64,000 nucleotides of DNA from SHXO01 sp964523885 (GTDB lineage: Bacteria > Pseudomonadota > Gammaproteobacteria > Burkholderiales > SHXO01). Under the pieces are notes generated by a model. It was not told the origin of the DNA and searched no databases. It saw only the letters and a program-made list of their open reading frames with translations. How positions within the stretch are numbered: position 1 is the first letter of the stretch; every line of letters begins with the position of its first letter. The translations under genes and the position numbers were made by a program. This document shows, in pieces, positions 42,086-51,097 of this stretch. The stretch spans positions 1-64,000 of the forward strand of contig CAZFYX010000047.1 of the NCBI GenBank assembly GCA_964523885.1. The letters run 5' to 3'.

Positions 42086-43261
42086 ATGCCCATCAAGAAA
42101 CTCACCGACCTCGATCTCGCCAACAAGCGTGTCCTCATGCGCGAGGACTTCAACGTCCCCCTGCAGGACGGCGTCATCACCGACGACACCCGCATCCAGG
42201 CCTCTCTGCCAGGCATCAGGCTGGCGTTGTCCCGGGGCGCTCGCGTGATGGTGGTATCGCACCTGGGGCGCCCCACCGAGGGCCAGTTCGACGAGAAGGA
42301 ATCGCTGGCGCCGGTCGCGAAGCGCCTGTCCGAGCTGCTCGGGCAGGAGGTACCGCTCGAGCGCGACTGGCTCGATGGCGTGAGCGTGGAGCCCGGCCGT
42401 GTTGTGCTGCTGGAGAATTGCCGCTTCAACAAGGGTGAGAAGAAGAACGACGAGGCGCTCTCGCGCAAGATCGCCGCGCTGTGCGACATCTACGTCAACG
42501 ACGCGTTCGCGACCGCGCACCGCGCCGAGGCGACCACTCACGGCGTGGCGCGCTTCGCGCCCGTCGCCTGTGCCGGTCCGCTGCTCGCGCAGGAGCTCGA
42601 GGCGCTGGGCAAGGCGCTGGAGAAGCCGGCGCGGCCGATGGCGGCGATCGTCGGCGGCGCGAAGGTCTCGACCAAGCTCACCGTGCTGGCCGAGCTGGCG
42701 AAGAAGGTGGACCAGCTGATCGTCGGCGGCGGCATCGCCAACACCTTCATGCTGGCTGCCGGCATGAAGATCGGCAAGTCGCTGTGCGAGCCCGACCTCG
42801 TGGCCGAAGCGAAGAAGGTCATCGGCCAGATCGAGGCCAAGGGCGGCTCGGTGCCCCTGCCCGTGGACGTGGTGTGCGCCAAGGAGTTCTCGGCGACCGC
42901 GGCGGCGGTGACCAAGGACGTGGATGCGGTGCAGGATGACGACCTCATCCTCGATGTGGGACCCCGGACCGCCGCACGCCTGACCGACCTGCTGACCCAG
43001 TCCAGGACCATCGTCTGGAACGGGCCGCTGGGGGTGTTCGAGTTCGACCAGTTCGCTGGCGGGACCCGCGCAATGGCGAAGGCGATCGCGGAATCGCCGG
43101 CATTCTCCCTGGCCGGCGGCGGGGAGACGGTCGCGGCCCTGCACAAGTTCGGTGTGTTCGACCGGATCGGCTACGTCTCGACGGCGGGGGGCGCATTCCT
43201 CGAGTTCCTCGAGGGCAAGACCCTCCCGGCGGTCGAGATCCTTGCGCAGCGCGGCGGCTGA
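42086..43261 (+). CDS. pgk: Phosphoglycerate kinase
   Basis: 391-residue glycolytic kinase. N-domain: KRVLMREDFNVPLQDGVITDDTRI with basic triose-binding residues and MVVSHLGRPTEG; C-domain nucleotide site near IVGGAKVSTKLTVLAELA and GGGETVAALHKFG. Normal length. It lies 186 bases after gap and 106 bases before pyk. Confidence 0.97.
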   Translation: MPIKKLTDLDLANKRVLMREDFNVPLQDGVITDDTRIQASLPGIRLALSRGARVMVVSHLGRPTEGQFDEKESLAPVAKRLSELLGQEVPLERDWLDGVSVEPGRVVLLENCRFNKGEKKNDEALSRKIAALCDIYVNDAFATAHRAEATTHGVARFAPVACAGPLLAQELEALGKALEKPARPMAAIVGGAKVSTKLTVLAELAKKVDQLIVGGGIANTFMLAAGMKIGKSLCEPDLVAEAKKVIGQIEAKGGSVPLPVDVVCAKEFSATAAAVTKDVDAVQDDDLILDVGPRTAARLTDLLTQSRTIVWNGPLGVFEFDQFAGGTRAMAKAIAESPAFSLAGGGETVAALHKFGVFDRIGYVSTAGGAFLEFLEGKTLPAVEILAQRGG

Positions 43262-43315
43262 GGGCCGCGCACACCGGGGCCGCAGGTCGGCTAAACTATT
43301 CCGCTGACAGGTCGG

Positions 43316-43339
43316 GGCGGGTCGAGGGTTCGACCCGCC
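43316..43339. repeat. Hairpin between pgk and pyk
   Basis: GGCGGGTCGA (43316-43325) pairs perfectly with TCGACCCGCC (43330-43339) around GGGT. A TTTTT run follows only after seven intervening bases (43347-43351), so it is a weak terminator of pgk or a leader structure 28 bases before the pyk ATG. Confidence 0.5.
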
Positions 43340-43367
43340 TCGCTGCTTTTTGAGGCGCGCACTCGCC

Positions 43368-44791
<1,424 letters not shown>

Positions 44792-44795
<4 letters not shown>

Positions 44796-45295
44796 CGGAC
44801 GGGGCGGCGCCGCTGGTCGGCATCGTGATGGGCAGCGACAGCGACTGGGAGGTGATGCAGCATGCCGCCGCGCAGCTGCGCACGTTCCAGGTTCCGCACG
44901 AGGCCCGGGTGGTATCCGCGCATCGCACCCCGGACGAGATGTTCCGGTACGCCGAAGGCGCCGCCACGCGTGGGCTGCGGTGCATCATCGCCGGCGCCGG
45001 CGGCGCTGCCCACCTGCCGGGGATGCTGGCGGCGAAGACGGTGCTGCCGGTCCTGGGGGTTCCGGTGCAAAGCCGCCACCTGCAGGGCCTGGACTCGCTG
45101 CTGTCGATCGTGCAGATGCCGCGCGGGGTGCCGGTCGCCACCTTCGCCATCGGTGAAGCCGGCGCGGTGAACGCCGCGCTGTTCGCCGTCTCGCTGCTCG
45201 CCACCACTGATGCGACGCTGACTGCACGCCTGGCGCAGTTCCGGGGGGATCAGGAGGCGCGGGTGCGCGCGATGCAATTGCCGCCCGCGAAATGA
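44792..45295 (+). CDS. purE: N5-carboxyaminoimidazole ribonucleotide mutase
   Basis: 167-residue class I PurE of de novo purine synthesis. The substrate site is GIVMGSDSDWEVM (10-22) and VSAHRTPDEM (42-51), with GAGGAAHLPGMLA and QSRHLQGLDSLLSIVQMPRGVPV conserved. It overlaps both pyk and purK by four bases. Works on the product of PurK. Confidence 0.97.
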
Positions 45296-46473
45296 CGGCG
45301 GTGGCAACCGCGGCCGCGGCGCTCCAAGCCGCCCGCATGATCGAACCCGGCGCGTTCCTCGGCCTGCTGGGCGGGGGGCAGCTCGGGCGCATGTTCACCA
45401 TGGCTGCGCAGAGCATGGGTTACCGGGTCATGGTCCTCGACCCCGGTGCGCAGAGCCCCGCAGGGAACGTGGCCGATCACCACCTCGCGGCGGACTACCT
45501 GGACCAGGGCGCGCTGGCGCAGCTGGCGCGCGAGTGCGCCGCGGTCACCACCGAGTTCGAGAACGTGCCTGCCGAAAGCCTGCGCTTCCTGGCCAGCCAC
45601 TGCCGGGTCGGCCCGGATGCGGACAGCGTGGCGGTCGCGCAGGATCGCATCCTGGAGAAGCAGTTCCTGCGCGATGCCGGCCTCGAAGTCGCACCCTACA
45701 GGGTCGTTCGCAGCGAGGCCGACCTGGCCGGCCTCGAAGCCTTGCTGCCCGGCATCCTCAAGCGCAGTCGGCTGGGCTACGACGGCAAGGGCCAGGTGAG
45801 GGTGCGCACGCAGGCCGAAGCGCTGGACGCGTTTCGCGCCCTCGGCGGCGAGCCGTGCGTGCTCGAGCAGATGGTGGCGCTGGAACTGGAACTCTCCTGC
45901 GTCGTGGCGCGCGGATTCGATGGTTCGATGGTCACATGGCCGGTGGCGGAGAACCAGCACGCTGCCGGGATCCTCGATGTGAGCATCGTGCCTGCGCGGG
46001 TCGCACCCAGCCTGGTCGAGGCCGCCACGCGAGCCGCCCAGACCGTCGCCCTGAGGCTGGGCTACCGCGGCGTGCTCTGCGTGGAGCTGTTCGTGCTGCG
46101 CGACGGGCGTCTGCTCGCCAATGAGATCGCCCCGCGTCCCCACAACAGCGGCCACTACACCATCGATGCCTGCGTGACGTCGCAGTTCGAGCAACAGGCC
46201 CGCGTGCTGTGCGGCATGCCGCTGGGCGACACCCGCCTGCACGACCCGGCCGTCATGGTCAACCTGCTCGGCGACCTGTGGGGTCGGGGAGAGCCGCACT
46301 GGGAGCACGTGCTGCGCCATCCCGGCGCCAAGCTGCATCTGTATGGCAAGCGCGAAGCGCGGCCGGGACGCAAGATGGGGCACTATACGGTGCTGGGCGA
46401 GAGCGCGGAGCAGGCGCTCACTGATGCGCTCGGCATCCGTCACCGCCTGCGCCGGGACGCCGGGCTCGACTAG
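45292..46473 (+). CDS. purK: N5-carboxyaminoimidazole ribonucleotide synthase
   Basis: 393-residue ATP-grasp enzyme that carboxylates AIR with bicarbonate and ATP. FLGLLGGGQLGRMFTMAAQSMGY is the typical N-terminal motif; KRSRLGYDGKGQ and ELFVLRDGRLLANEIAPRPHNSGHYTIDAC mark the ATP-grasp fold. The start overlaps the purE stop by ATGA; an internal Met (residue 16) is an alternative start nearer the conserved region. Confidence 0.96.
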   Translation: MTAVATAAAALQAARMIEPGAFLGLLGGGQLGRMFTMAAQSMGYRVMVLDPGAQSPAGNVADHHLAADYLDQGALAQLARECAAVTTEFENVPAESLRFLASHCRVGPDADSVAVAQDRILEKQFLRDAGLEVAPYRVVRSEADLAGLEALLPGILKRSRLGYDGKGQVRVRTQAEALDAFRALGGEPCVLEQMVALELELSCVVARGFDGSMVTWPVAENQHAAGILDVSIVPARVAPSLVEAATRAAQTVALRLGYRGVLCVELFVLRDGRLLANEIAPRPHNSGHYTIDACVTSQFEQQARVLCGMPLGDTRLHDPAVMVNLLGDLWGRGEPHWEHVLRHPGAKLHLYGKREARPGRKMGHYTVLGESAEQALTDALGIRHRLRRDAGLD

Positions 46474-46506
46474 CTCCACGCCGTTTCACTGCACCGAACA
46501 TCGATC

Positions 46507-47388
46507 ATGGCCGCACCCCTGCACCAATCCGACCTCTCCTCCCTGCGCCTGCTGCACCGGGGCAAGGTGCGTGACCTCTACGAGATCGACCAGCACCGCC
46601 TGCTCATCATCCAGACCGACCGGCTCTCGGCGTTCGATGTCATCCTGCCCACGCCGGTCCCGGGCAAGGGTGAGGTTCTCACCGCCCTGTCGCTGTTCTG
46701 GTTCCGCCGGCTGCAGCACATCATCCCCAACCACCTGATCGATGCGGATCCGGCGGACTTCGTCGCACCCGCCGAGCGCGACCAGGTCCGGGGACGCGCG
46801 ATGGTGACGCGGCGGCTCAAGCCGCTGCCGATCGAGGCGATCGTGCGTGGCTACCTGGCGGGTTCGGGCTGGAAGGACTACCGCACCACCGGCCAGGTGT
46901 GCGGCATCGCGCTGCCGCGGGGCATGAAGGAGGCCGAACGGCTGCCCGCGCCGATCTTTGCACCCTCCACCAAGGCACCGGCCGGAACCCACGACGAGAA
47001 CATCGCGTTTGCCGAGGCGGAAGGCCTGCTGGGTCCCGCCCATGCGGCGCAGGTGCGCACGGCAGCTCTCGCCCTGTATAGCGAAGCAGCGGAGTATGCA
47101 CTTACCCGTGGCATCATCATCGCGGACACGAAGTTCGAGTTCGGTACCGATGCCGGGGGCCAGCTGGTCCTGATCGATGAAGCGCTCACGCCCGACTCCT
47201 CGCGCTTCTGGCCAGCGGACCAGTACCAGCCGGGCGGCAGCCCACCGAGCTTCGACAAGCAGTTCGTGCGCGACTGGCTCGAGCAGCAGCACTGGGACAA
47301 GAAGCCGCCGGCGCCGGCGCTGCCTGCAGACGTGCTTGAGCGGACGGCGGAGAAGTACCGGGAGGCGCTGCGCCTGCTGACCAGCTGA
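46507..47388 (+). CDS. purC: SAICAR synthase
   Basis: 293-residue phosphoribosylaminoimidazole-succinocarboxamide synthase. LLHRGKVRDLYEI and LLIIQTDRLSAFDVILP start the protein; RRLKPLPIEAIVRGYLAGSGWKDY and DTKFEFG...LIDEALTPDSSRFWP are the two signature regions. The about 293-residue length is the form common in betaproteobacteria and yeast-like enzymes, longer than E. coli PurC. It follows purK by 33 bases. Confidence 0.96.
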   Translation: MAAPLHQSDLSSLRLLHRGKVRDLYEIDQHRLLIIQTDRLSAFDVILPTPVPGKGEVLTALSLFWFRRLQHIIPNHLIDADPADFVAPAERDQVRGRAMVTRRLKPLPIEAIVRGYLAGSGWKDYRTTGQVCGIALPRGMKEAERLPAPIFAPSTKAPAGTHDENIAFAEAEGLLGPAHAAQVRTAALALYSEAAEYALTRGIIIADTKFEFGTDAGGQLVLIDEALTPDSSRFWPADQYQPGGSPPSFDKQFVRDWLEQQHWDKKPPAPALPADVLERTAEKYREALRLLTS

Positions 47389-47421
47389 CGGCGTCTTCAA
47401 CGATTGACCGGGGAACCAACC

Positions 47422-48423
47422 TTGACCGACTCCTCCATCGCCAAGGCCGTCGAAGTGCTGCGCGCCGGCGGCCTGGTCGCTTTTCCGACCGAGACCGTCT
47501 ACGGCCTGGGCGCGGATGCGAACCAGCCCGATGCCGTACGCAGGATCTTCCGCGCCAAGGGCCGGCCCGCTGACCATCCCGTCATCGTCCATCTCGCCAG
47601 CGCAGACCAGTTGCCGAAGTGGGCACGCGAGATCCCCGATGCGGCGCGCCGCCTGGCCGAACGCTTCTGGCCCGGACCGCTGACCCTGATCCTCAAGCGC
47701 GATCCGCAGGTGCCCGACGTCGTGACCGGCGGCCAGGACACGGTCGGGGTACGGGTCCCGTCCCATCCGATCGCGGCCCAATTGCTGGCAGCCTTCGGCG
47801 GGGGCATCGCCGCGCCATCCGCGAACCGCTTCGGCCGGGTGAGCGCGACGACTGCCTTCCACGTGCGCCAGGAGCTCGGCACGGAGGTCGACTACATCCT
47901 CGATGGGGGCGCATGCCCGGTGGGCATCGAGTCCACGATCCTGGATCTCTCCTCCGGTGCCCCGGTGCTGCTGCGGCCGGGCCACATCACGCTGCAGGAG
48001 ATCGAGAGCCTCCTGCGCACCCCTGTCGCCCGCGCCGGGGCTGCCGCTCCGCGCGCGCCCGGGACGCTCAAGGCGCACTATGCACCCCGGCTGCCACTGC
48101 GGCTGGTGCCCGGCGCCACGCTGGATGCGGCCATCCGGGAAGAGATCGTGCGCGGGCCGGTGGCGGTGCTGGCCCGTCACGCCCGCCCGCAGCGCTCGTC
48201 CGCCACCCTGTGGATGACAGCACCGCTGGATGCCGCGGAGTATGCACGCCTGTTGTACGCCGGCCTGCGCCAGATCGACGACTCGGGCTGTGCGGCGATC
48301 CTGGTGGAGACTCCGCCCGACACCCCGGACTGGTCTGCCGTGCGTGACCGGCTGATGCGGGCGGCCGCCGGCAGCGGAAGCAACGCGGCGCAGGCTGCGA
48401 ACGGAAATACCGACGCGACCTGA
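47422..48423 (+). CDS. tsaC: L-threonylcarbamoyladenylate synthase (Sua5 type)
   Basis: 333-residue enzyme making threonylcarbamoyl-AMP for tRNA t6A37. The YrdC domain (about 5-190) has GGLVAFPTETVYGLGADA, RIFRAKGRPADHPVIVHL and IAAPSANRFGRVSATTA; the C-terminal Sua5 domain (about 205-333) starts with the linker GTLKAHYAPRLPL. The TTG at 47422 is preferred because a GGGGA lies seven bases upstream; another TTG six codons earlier lacks one. The stop shares a base with the next start (TGATG). Confidence 0.92.
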   Translation: MTDSSIAKAVEVLRAGGLVAFPTETVYGLGADANQPDAVRRIFRAKGRPADHPVIVHLASADQLPKWAREIPDAARRLAERFWPGPLTLILKRDPQVPDVVTGGQDTVGVRVPSHPIAAQLLAAFGGGIAAPSANRFGRVSATTAFHVRQELGTEVDYILDGGACPVGIESTILDLSSGAPVLLRPGHITLQEIESLLRTPVARAGAAAPRAPGTLKAHYAPRLPLRLVPGATLDAAIREEIVRGPVAVLARHARPQRSSATLWMTAPLDAAEYARLLYAGLRQIDDSGCAAILVETPPDTPDWSAVRDRLMRAAAGSGSNAAQAANGNTDAT

Positions 48424-49367
48424 TGCCGCTCGACCCCGTCGTGCTGTTCTTCCTGCTCGGCGTGGCCGCGCGCCTGCTCCGCAGCGACCTGCGGCTGCCC
48501 GAGGCGATGTACGAAGGCCTCTCGATCTACCTGCTGCTGGCGATCGGGCTCAAGGGTGGCGTCGAGCTCGCCAAGCAGCCGGTCATGTCGCTGCTGCCCC
48601 AGGCACTCGCCGTCGTCGCGCTCGGGCTGGCTCTGCCCCTGCTCGCCTACCCGGTGCTGCGCGGCATCGGCAAGCTGGACCGCTACAACGCGGCGTCCAT
48701 CGCCGCCCACTATGGCTCGGTGAGCATCGTGACCTTCGCCGTGGCCCTGGCCTTCCTGGTGGACAAGGGCGTCGAGCACGAGGCGTACATGCCCCTGTTC
48801 GTGGTCCTGCTCGAGGTGCCCGGCATCGTCGTGGGCATCCTGCTTGCGAAGCTCGGTGAGCGCGAACGGCGGGTGGACTGGAAGACGCTGGCGCACGAGG
48901 TCTTCCTCGGCCGCAGCATCCTGCTGCTGGCCGGCGGACTGCTGATCGGCTGGATCGCCGGACCGGACGCGCTGGCGCCGCAGGGGACCCTGTTCTTCGG
49001 ACTGTTCAAGGGCGTGCTGGCGCTGTTCATGCTGGAGATGGGCGTGGTGGCTGCGAGCCGCATCCGGGAGCTGCGCACGACGGGCCTGTTCCTGGTCGGA
49101 TTCGGCACGCTCGTGCCGCTCGTCTTCGCCGTGATCGGCGCCTCGCTCGGACGCCTCATCGGGCTGTCGGTGGGGGGAGCCGCGCTCCTCGCGACGCTGG
49201 CCGCGAGCGCGTCGTACATCGCAGCGCCGGCCGCGATGCGCATCGCGGTGCCGCAAGCCAACCCGTCGCTGTCGCTCGCGGCATCACTCGGGGTCACCTT
49301 CCCGTTCAACGTGGTGTTCGGCATCGCGGTCTACTACTGGCTCGCCGTGAAGGTGCACGCGCTATGA
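48423..49367 (+). CDS. sbtA: SbtA-like sodium-dependent bicarbonate transporter
   Basis: 314-residue membrane protein of the SbtA/DUF897 family, about 60 residues shorter than cyanobacterial SbtA. About ten membrane segments are visible; family marks are LPEAMYEGLSIYLLLAIGLKGGVEL (residues about 24-48), AAHYGSVSIVTFAVALAFL and SASYIAAPAAMRIAVPQANPSLSLAASLGVTFPFNV. In cyanobacteria it takes up HCO3- with Na+. Adjacent to its PII-like partner gene (four-base overlap). Start shares a base with tsaC stop. Substrate here is inferred, not shown. Confidence 0.88.
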   Translation: MPLDPVVLFFLLGVAARLLRSDLRLPEAMYEGLSIYLLLAIGLKGGVELAKQPVMSLLPQALAVVALGLALPLLAYPVLRGIGKLDRYNAASIAAHYGSVSIVTFAVALAFLVDKGVEHEAYMPLFVVLLEVPGIVVGILLAKLGERERRVDWKTLAHEVFLGRSILLLAGGLLIGWIAGPDALAPQGTLFFGLFKGVLALFMLEMGVVAASRIRELRTTGLFLVGFGTLVPLVFAVIGASLGRLIGLSVGGAALLATLAASASYIAAPAAMRIAVPQANPSLSLAASLGVTFPFNVVFGIAVYYWLAVKVHAL

Positions 49368-49666
49368 CCACTCATCCCCGCAAGCTGGTCGTCATCATCA
49401 CCGAGAGCGCCCTGGAGAAGGCGCTCGCGCGCGACGTCATCGCATTGGGCGCGCACGGCTACACCATCAGCGACGTGCGCGGGCGCGGTTCGCACGGAAC
49501 CCGCGAGGCGGCCTGGGAGGCCGACCGCAACATCCGGATAGAGGTGATGTGCGAAGCGCCGGTGGCCGAGAGGATCGCGCAGTGGATGCGTGAGAAGTAC
49601 TACGAGAACTATGCGATGACGCTCTACATCGCCGACATCGGCGTGCTGCGCCCGGACAAGTTCTGA
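49364..49666 (+). CDS. sbtB: SbtB-like PII-family regulator
   Basis: 100-residue PII-like protein. The ferredoxin-like fold pattern KLVVIITESALEKALARDVIALGAHGYTISDV, the T-loop-region motif GRGSHGTREAAWEADRNIRIEV and the end KYYENYAMTLYIADIGVLRPDKF match SbtB, which binds adenine nucleotides including cAMP and regulates SbtA. The C-terminal CGPEGC redox loop of cyanobacterial SbtB is absent; the protein ends right after the last strand. It overlaps sbtA by four bases. Confidence 0.87.
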   Translation: MTTHPRKLVVIITESALEKALARDVIALGAHGYTISDVRGRGSHGTREAAWEADRNIRIEVMCEAPVAERIAQWMREKYYENYAMTLYIADIGVLRPDKF

Positions 49667-49866
49667 TGCCGACGTTCAGCGATCAGCGCGAGTGGCAGGC
49701 CACGCTGAGGCGCGAATACCCGACCGTGCGCTTCGAGGATGCGACCACGCACCCGCCAGGCGTCAATGCCATGTGCGAGGGCGTGCTGGTCGGCCGCTTC
49801 TACACCGCCGCGACTGCGCCGTACGGCGTGCTGTTCGACCAGCCGCGTAGTTGCGGCGGGCGTTGA
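49666..49866 (+). CDS. Small protein of unknown function downstream of sbtB
   Basis: 66 residues, MPTFSDQREWQATLRREYP at the start, no signal peptide, no membrane segment, one internal Cys and one near the C-terminus. The ATG shares a base with the sbtB stop (TGATG), the same coupling as used upstream, which supports real translation. I do not recognise a family. It could be a partner of SbtAB or an unrelated passenger. It ends 21 bases before the convergent aminotransferase stop. Confidence 0.6.
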   Translation: MPTFSDQREWQATLRREYPTVRFEDATTHPPGVNAMCEGVLVGRFYTAATAPYGVLFDQPRSCGGR

Positions 49867-49887
49867 CCTCCCACCGTTCAGGGATCG

Positions 49888-51060
49888 TCACGTCCCGGCC
49901 AGGCACTCCAGCGCCGCCTGCACGCCGCTTCCCTTCAAACTCACGCCCGCCAGCTTCAGCCCCATCTCCACCCCGCACAGCGTCCCGGCCAGCATCAGGT
50001 CGTTGAAGTGGCCGAGGTGGCCGATGCGGAACACCTTGCCCTGCAGCTTGCCAAGGCCCGTGCCAAGCGACATGTCGAAGCGCTGCAGGATGAGCTCGCG
50101 GATACGGTCCGCGTCAACGCCATCGGGCAGCAGCACGGCAGTGAGCGAATTGCTGTACTCCGGGGGGTTGACGCACAGGATCTCCAGGCCCCAGGCGCGC
50201 ACCGCGCGCCGCGTCGCCTCACCGTGGCGTGCGTGCCGCCCGAACACGTTCTCCAGCCCTTCCTCCTGCAGCATCTGCAGCGCCTCGCGCAGGCCGTAGA
50301 GGAGGTTGGTCGCGGGCGTGTACGGGAAGAAGCCGTTGCGGTTGGGCCCGAGCATCTCGTCCCAGCTCCAGTACGAGCGTGGCAGCTTCGCCTCGCGGCT
50401 GGCGGCCAGCGCCTTCTCACCGACCGCGTTGAACGAGAGGCCCGGGGGCAGCATGAGGCCCTTCTGTGAACCGGCGACAGTGACATCCACGCCCCACTCG
50501 TCCATGCGGTAGTCGATCGAAGCCAGCGAGGAGATGGTGTCGACCATCAGCAGCGCAGGGTGCCGCGCCCGATCGATGGCAGCGCGCACAGCGGGTACTT
50601 GCGTCACCGCACCCGTGGAGGTCTCGTTGTGCACGACACACACCGCGCGGATCGAGTGGCCCCGATCCGCCGCGAACCGGACCTCGATCGCCTGCGCATC
50701 CGCACCGCGGCGCCAATCGCCCTGCAGGAACTCGACCTCCAGTCCCAGGCGGCCGGCCAGGCGCCGCCACAGACTGGCGAACTGGCCGGTTTCCGCCATC
50801 AGCACCCGATCGCCCGCGGACAGCGTGTTGACCAAGGCCGCCTCCCACGCGCCGGTTCCCGACGCGGGATAGATGATCACCGGCTGGCGTGTACGAAATA
50901 CAAGCTTGAGCCCCTCCAGCACCTCGGCACCCAGGCGTGCGAACTCGGGCCCGCGGTGATCGATCGTCGGCTGGTCGATGGCGCGCAGCACGCGATCGGG
51001 GACGTTGGTGGGGCCGGGGATCTGCAGGAAGTGGCGGCCCGTGTGCAAGGAGGCACTCAT
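49888..51060 (-). CDS. sgaA: Serine-glyoxylate-type aminotransferase (class V)
   Basis: 390-residue PLP enzyme of the alanine/serine-glyoxylate aminotransferase group. FLQIPGPTNVPDRVLRAIDQPTIDHRGPEF (residues about 11-40), YPASGTGAWEAAL, DTISSLASIDYRMDEW and the PLP lysine K200 in GSQKGLMLPPGLSF are characteristic. It converts serine plus glyoxylate to hydroxypyruvate plus glycine in the serine cycle or photorespiratory-type salvage. ATG at 51060 with GGAG six bases upstream; an N-terminal extension of 16 codons was rejected. Divergent from the FAD/Fe-S oxidase across 37 bases. Confidence 0.9.
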   Translation of the reverse strand: MSASLHTGRHFLQIPGPTNVPDRVLRAIDQPTIDHRGPEFARLGAEVLEGLKLVFRTRQPVIIYPASGTGAWEAALVNTLSAGDRVLMAETGQFASLWRRLAGRLGLEVEFLQGDWRRGADAQAIEVRFAADRGHSIRAVCVVHNETSTGAVTQVPAVRAAIDRARHPALLMVDTISSLASIDYRMDEWGVDVTVAGSQKGLMLPPGLSFNAVGEKALAASREAKLPRSYWSWDEMLGPNRNGFFPYTPATNLLYGLREALQMLQEEGLENVFGRHARHGEATRRAVRAWGLEILCVNPPEYSNSLTAVLLPDGVDADRIRELILQRFDMSLGTGLGKLQGKVFRIGHLGHFNDLMLAGTLCGVEMGLKLAGVSLKGSGVQAALECLAGT

Positions 51061-51081
51061 GATCAACTCCAGGGAGCGTGA

Positions 51082-51097
51082 GCGTAGAATTCTACGC
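51082..51097. promoter_or_regulatory. Perfect 16-nt palindrome with opposed TAGAAT hexamers
   Basis: GCGTAGAATTCTACGC fills the bases directly before the oxidase ATG. TAGAAT (one mismatch from the -10 consensus) occurs at 51085-51090 on plus and 51089-51094 on minus. It may be an operator, a symmetric pair of -10 elements, or both. Transcription to the right would start almost at the ATG (leaderless); to the left it would leave about 20 bases including the GGAG site of sgaA. No good -35 is seen on either side. Confidence 0.55.

Noticed and set aside
48177..49256. 359-codon minus-strand open frame over sbtA
   Set aside because: His/Gln/Arg-rich shadow of a membrane-protein gene with no domain.
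50978..51097. 40-codon N-terminal extension of the FAD/Fe-S dehydrogenase
   Set aside because: It would overlap the divergent aminotransferase gene on the other strand and encodes no conserved residues.
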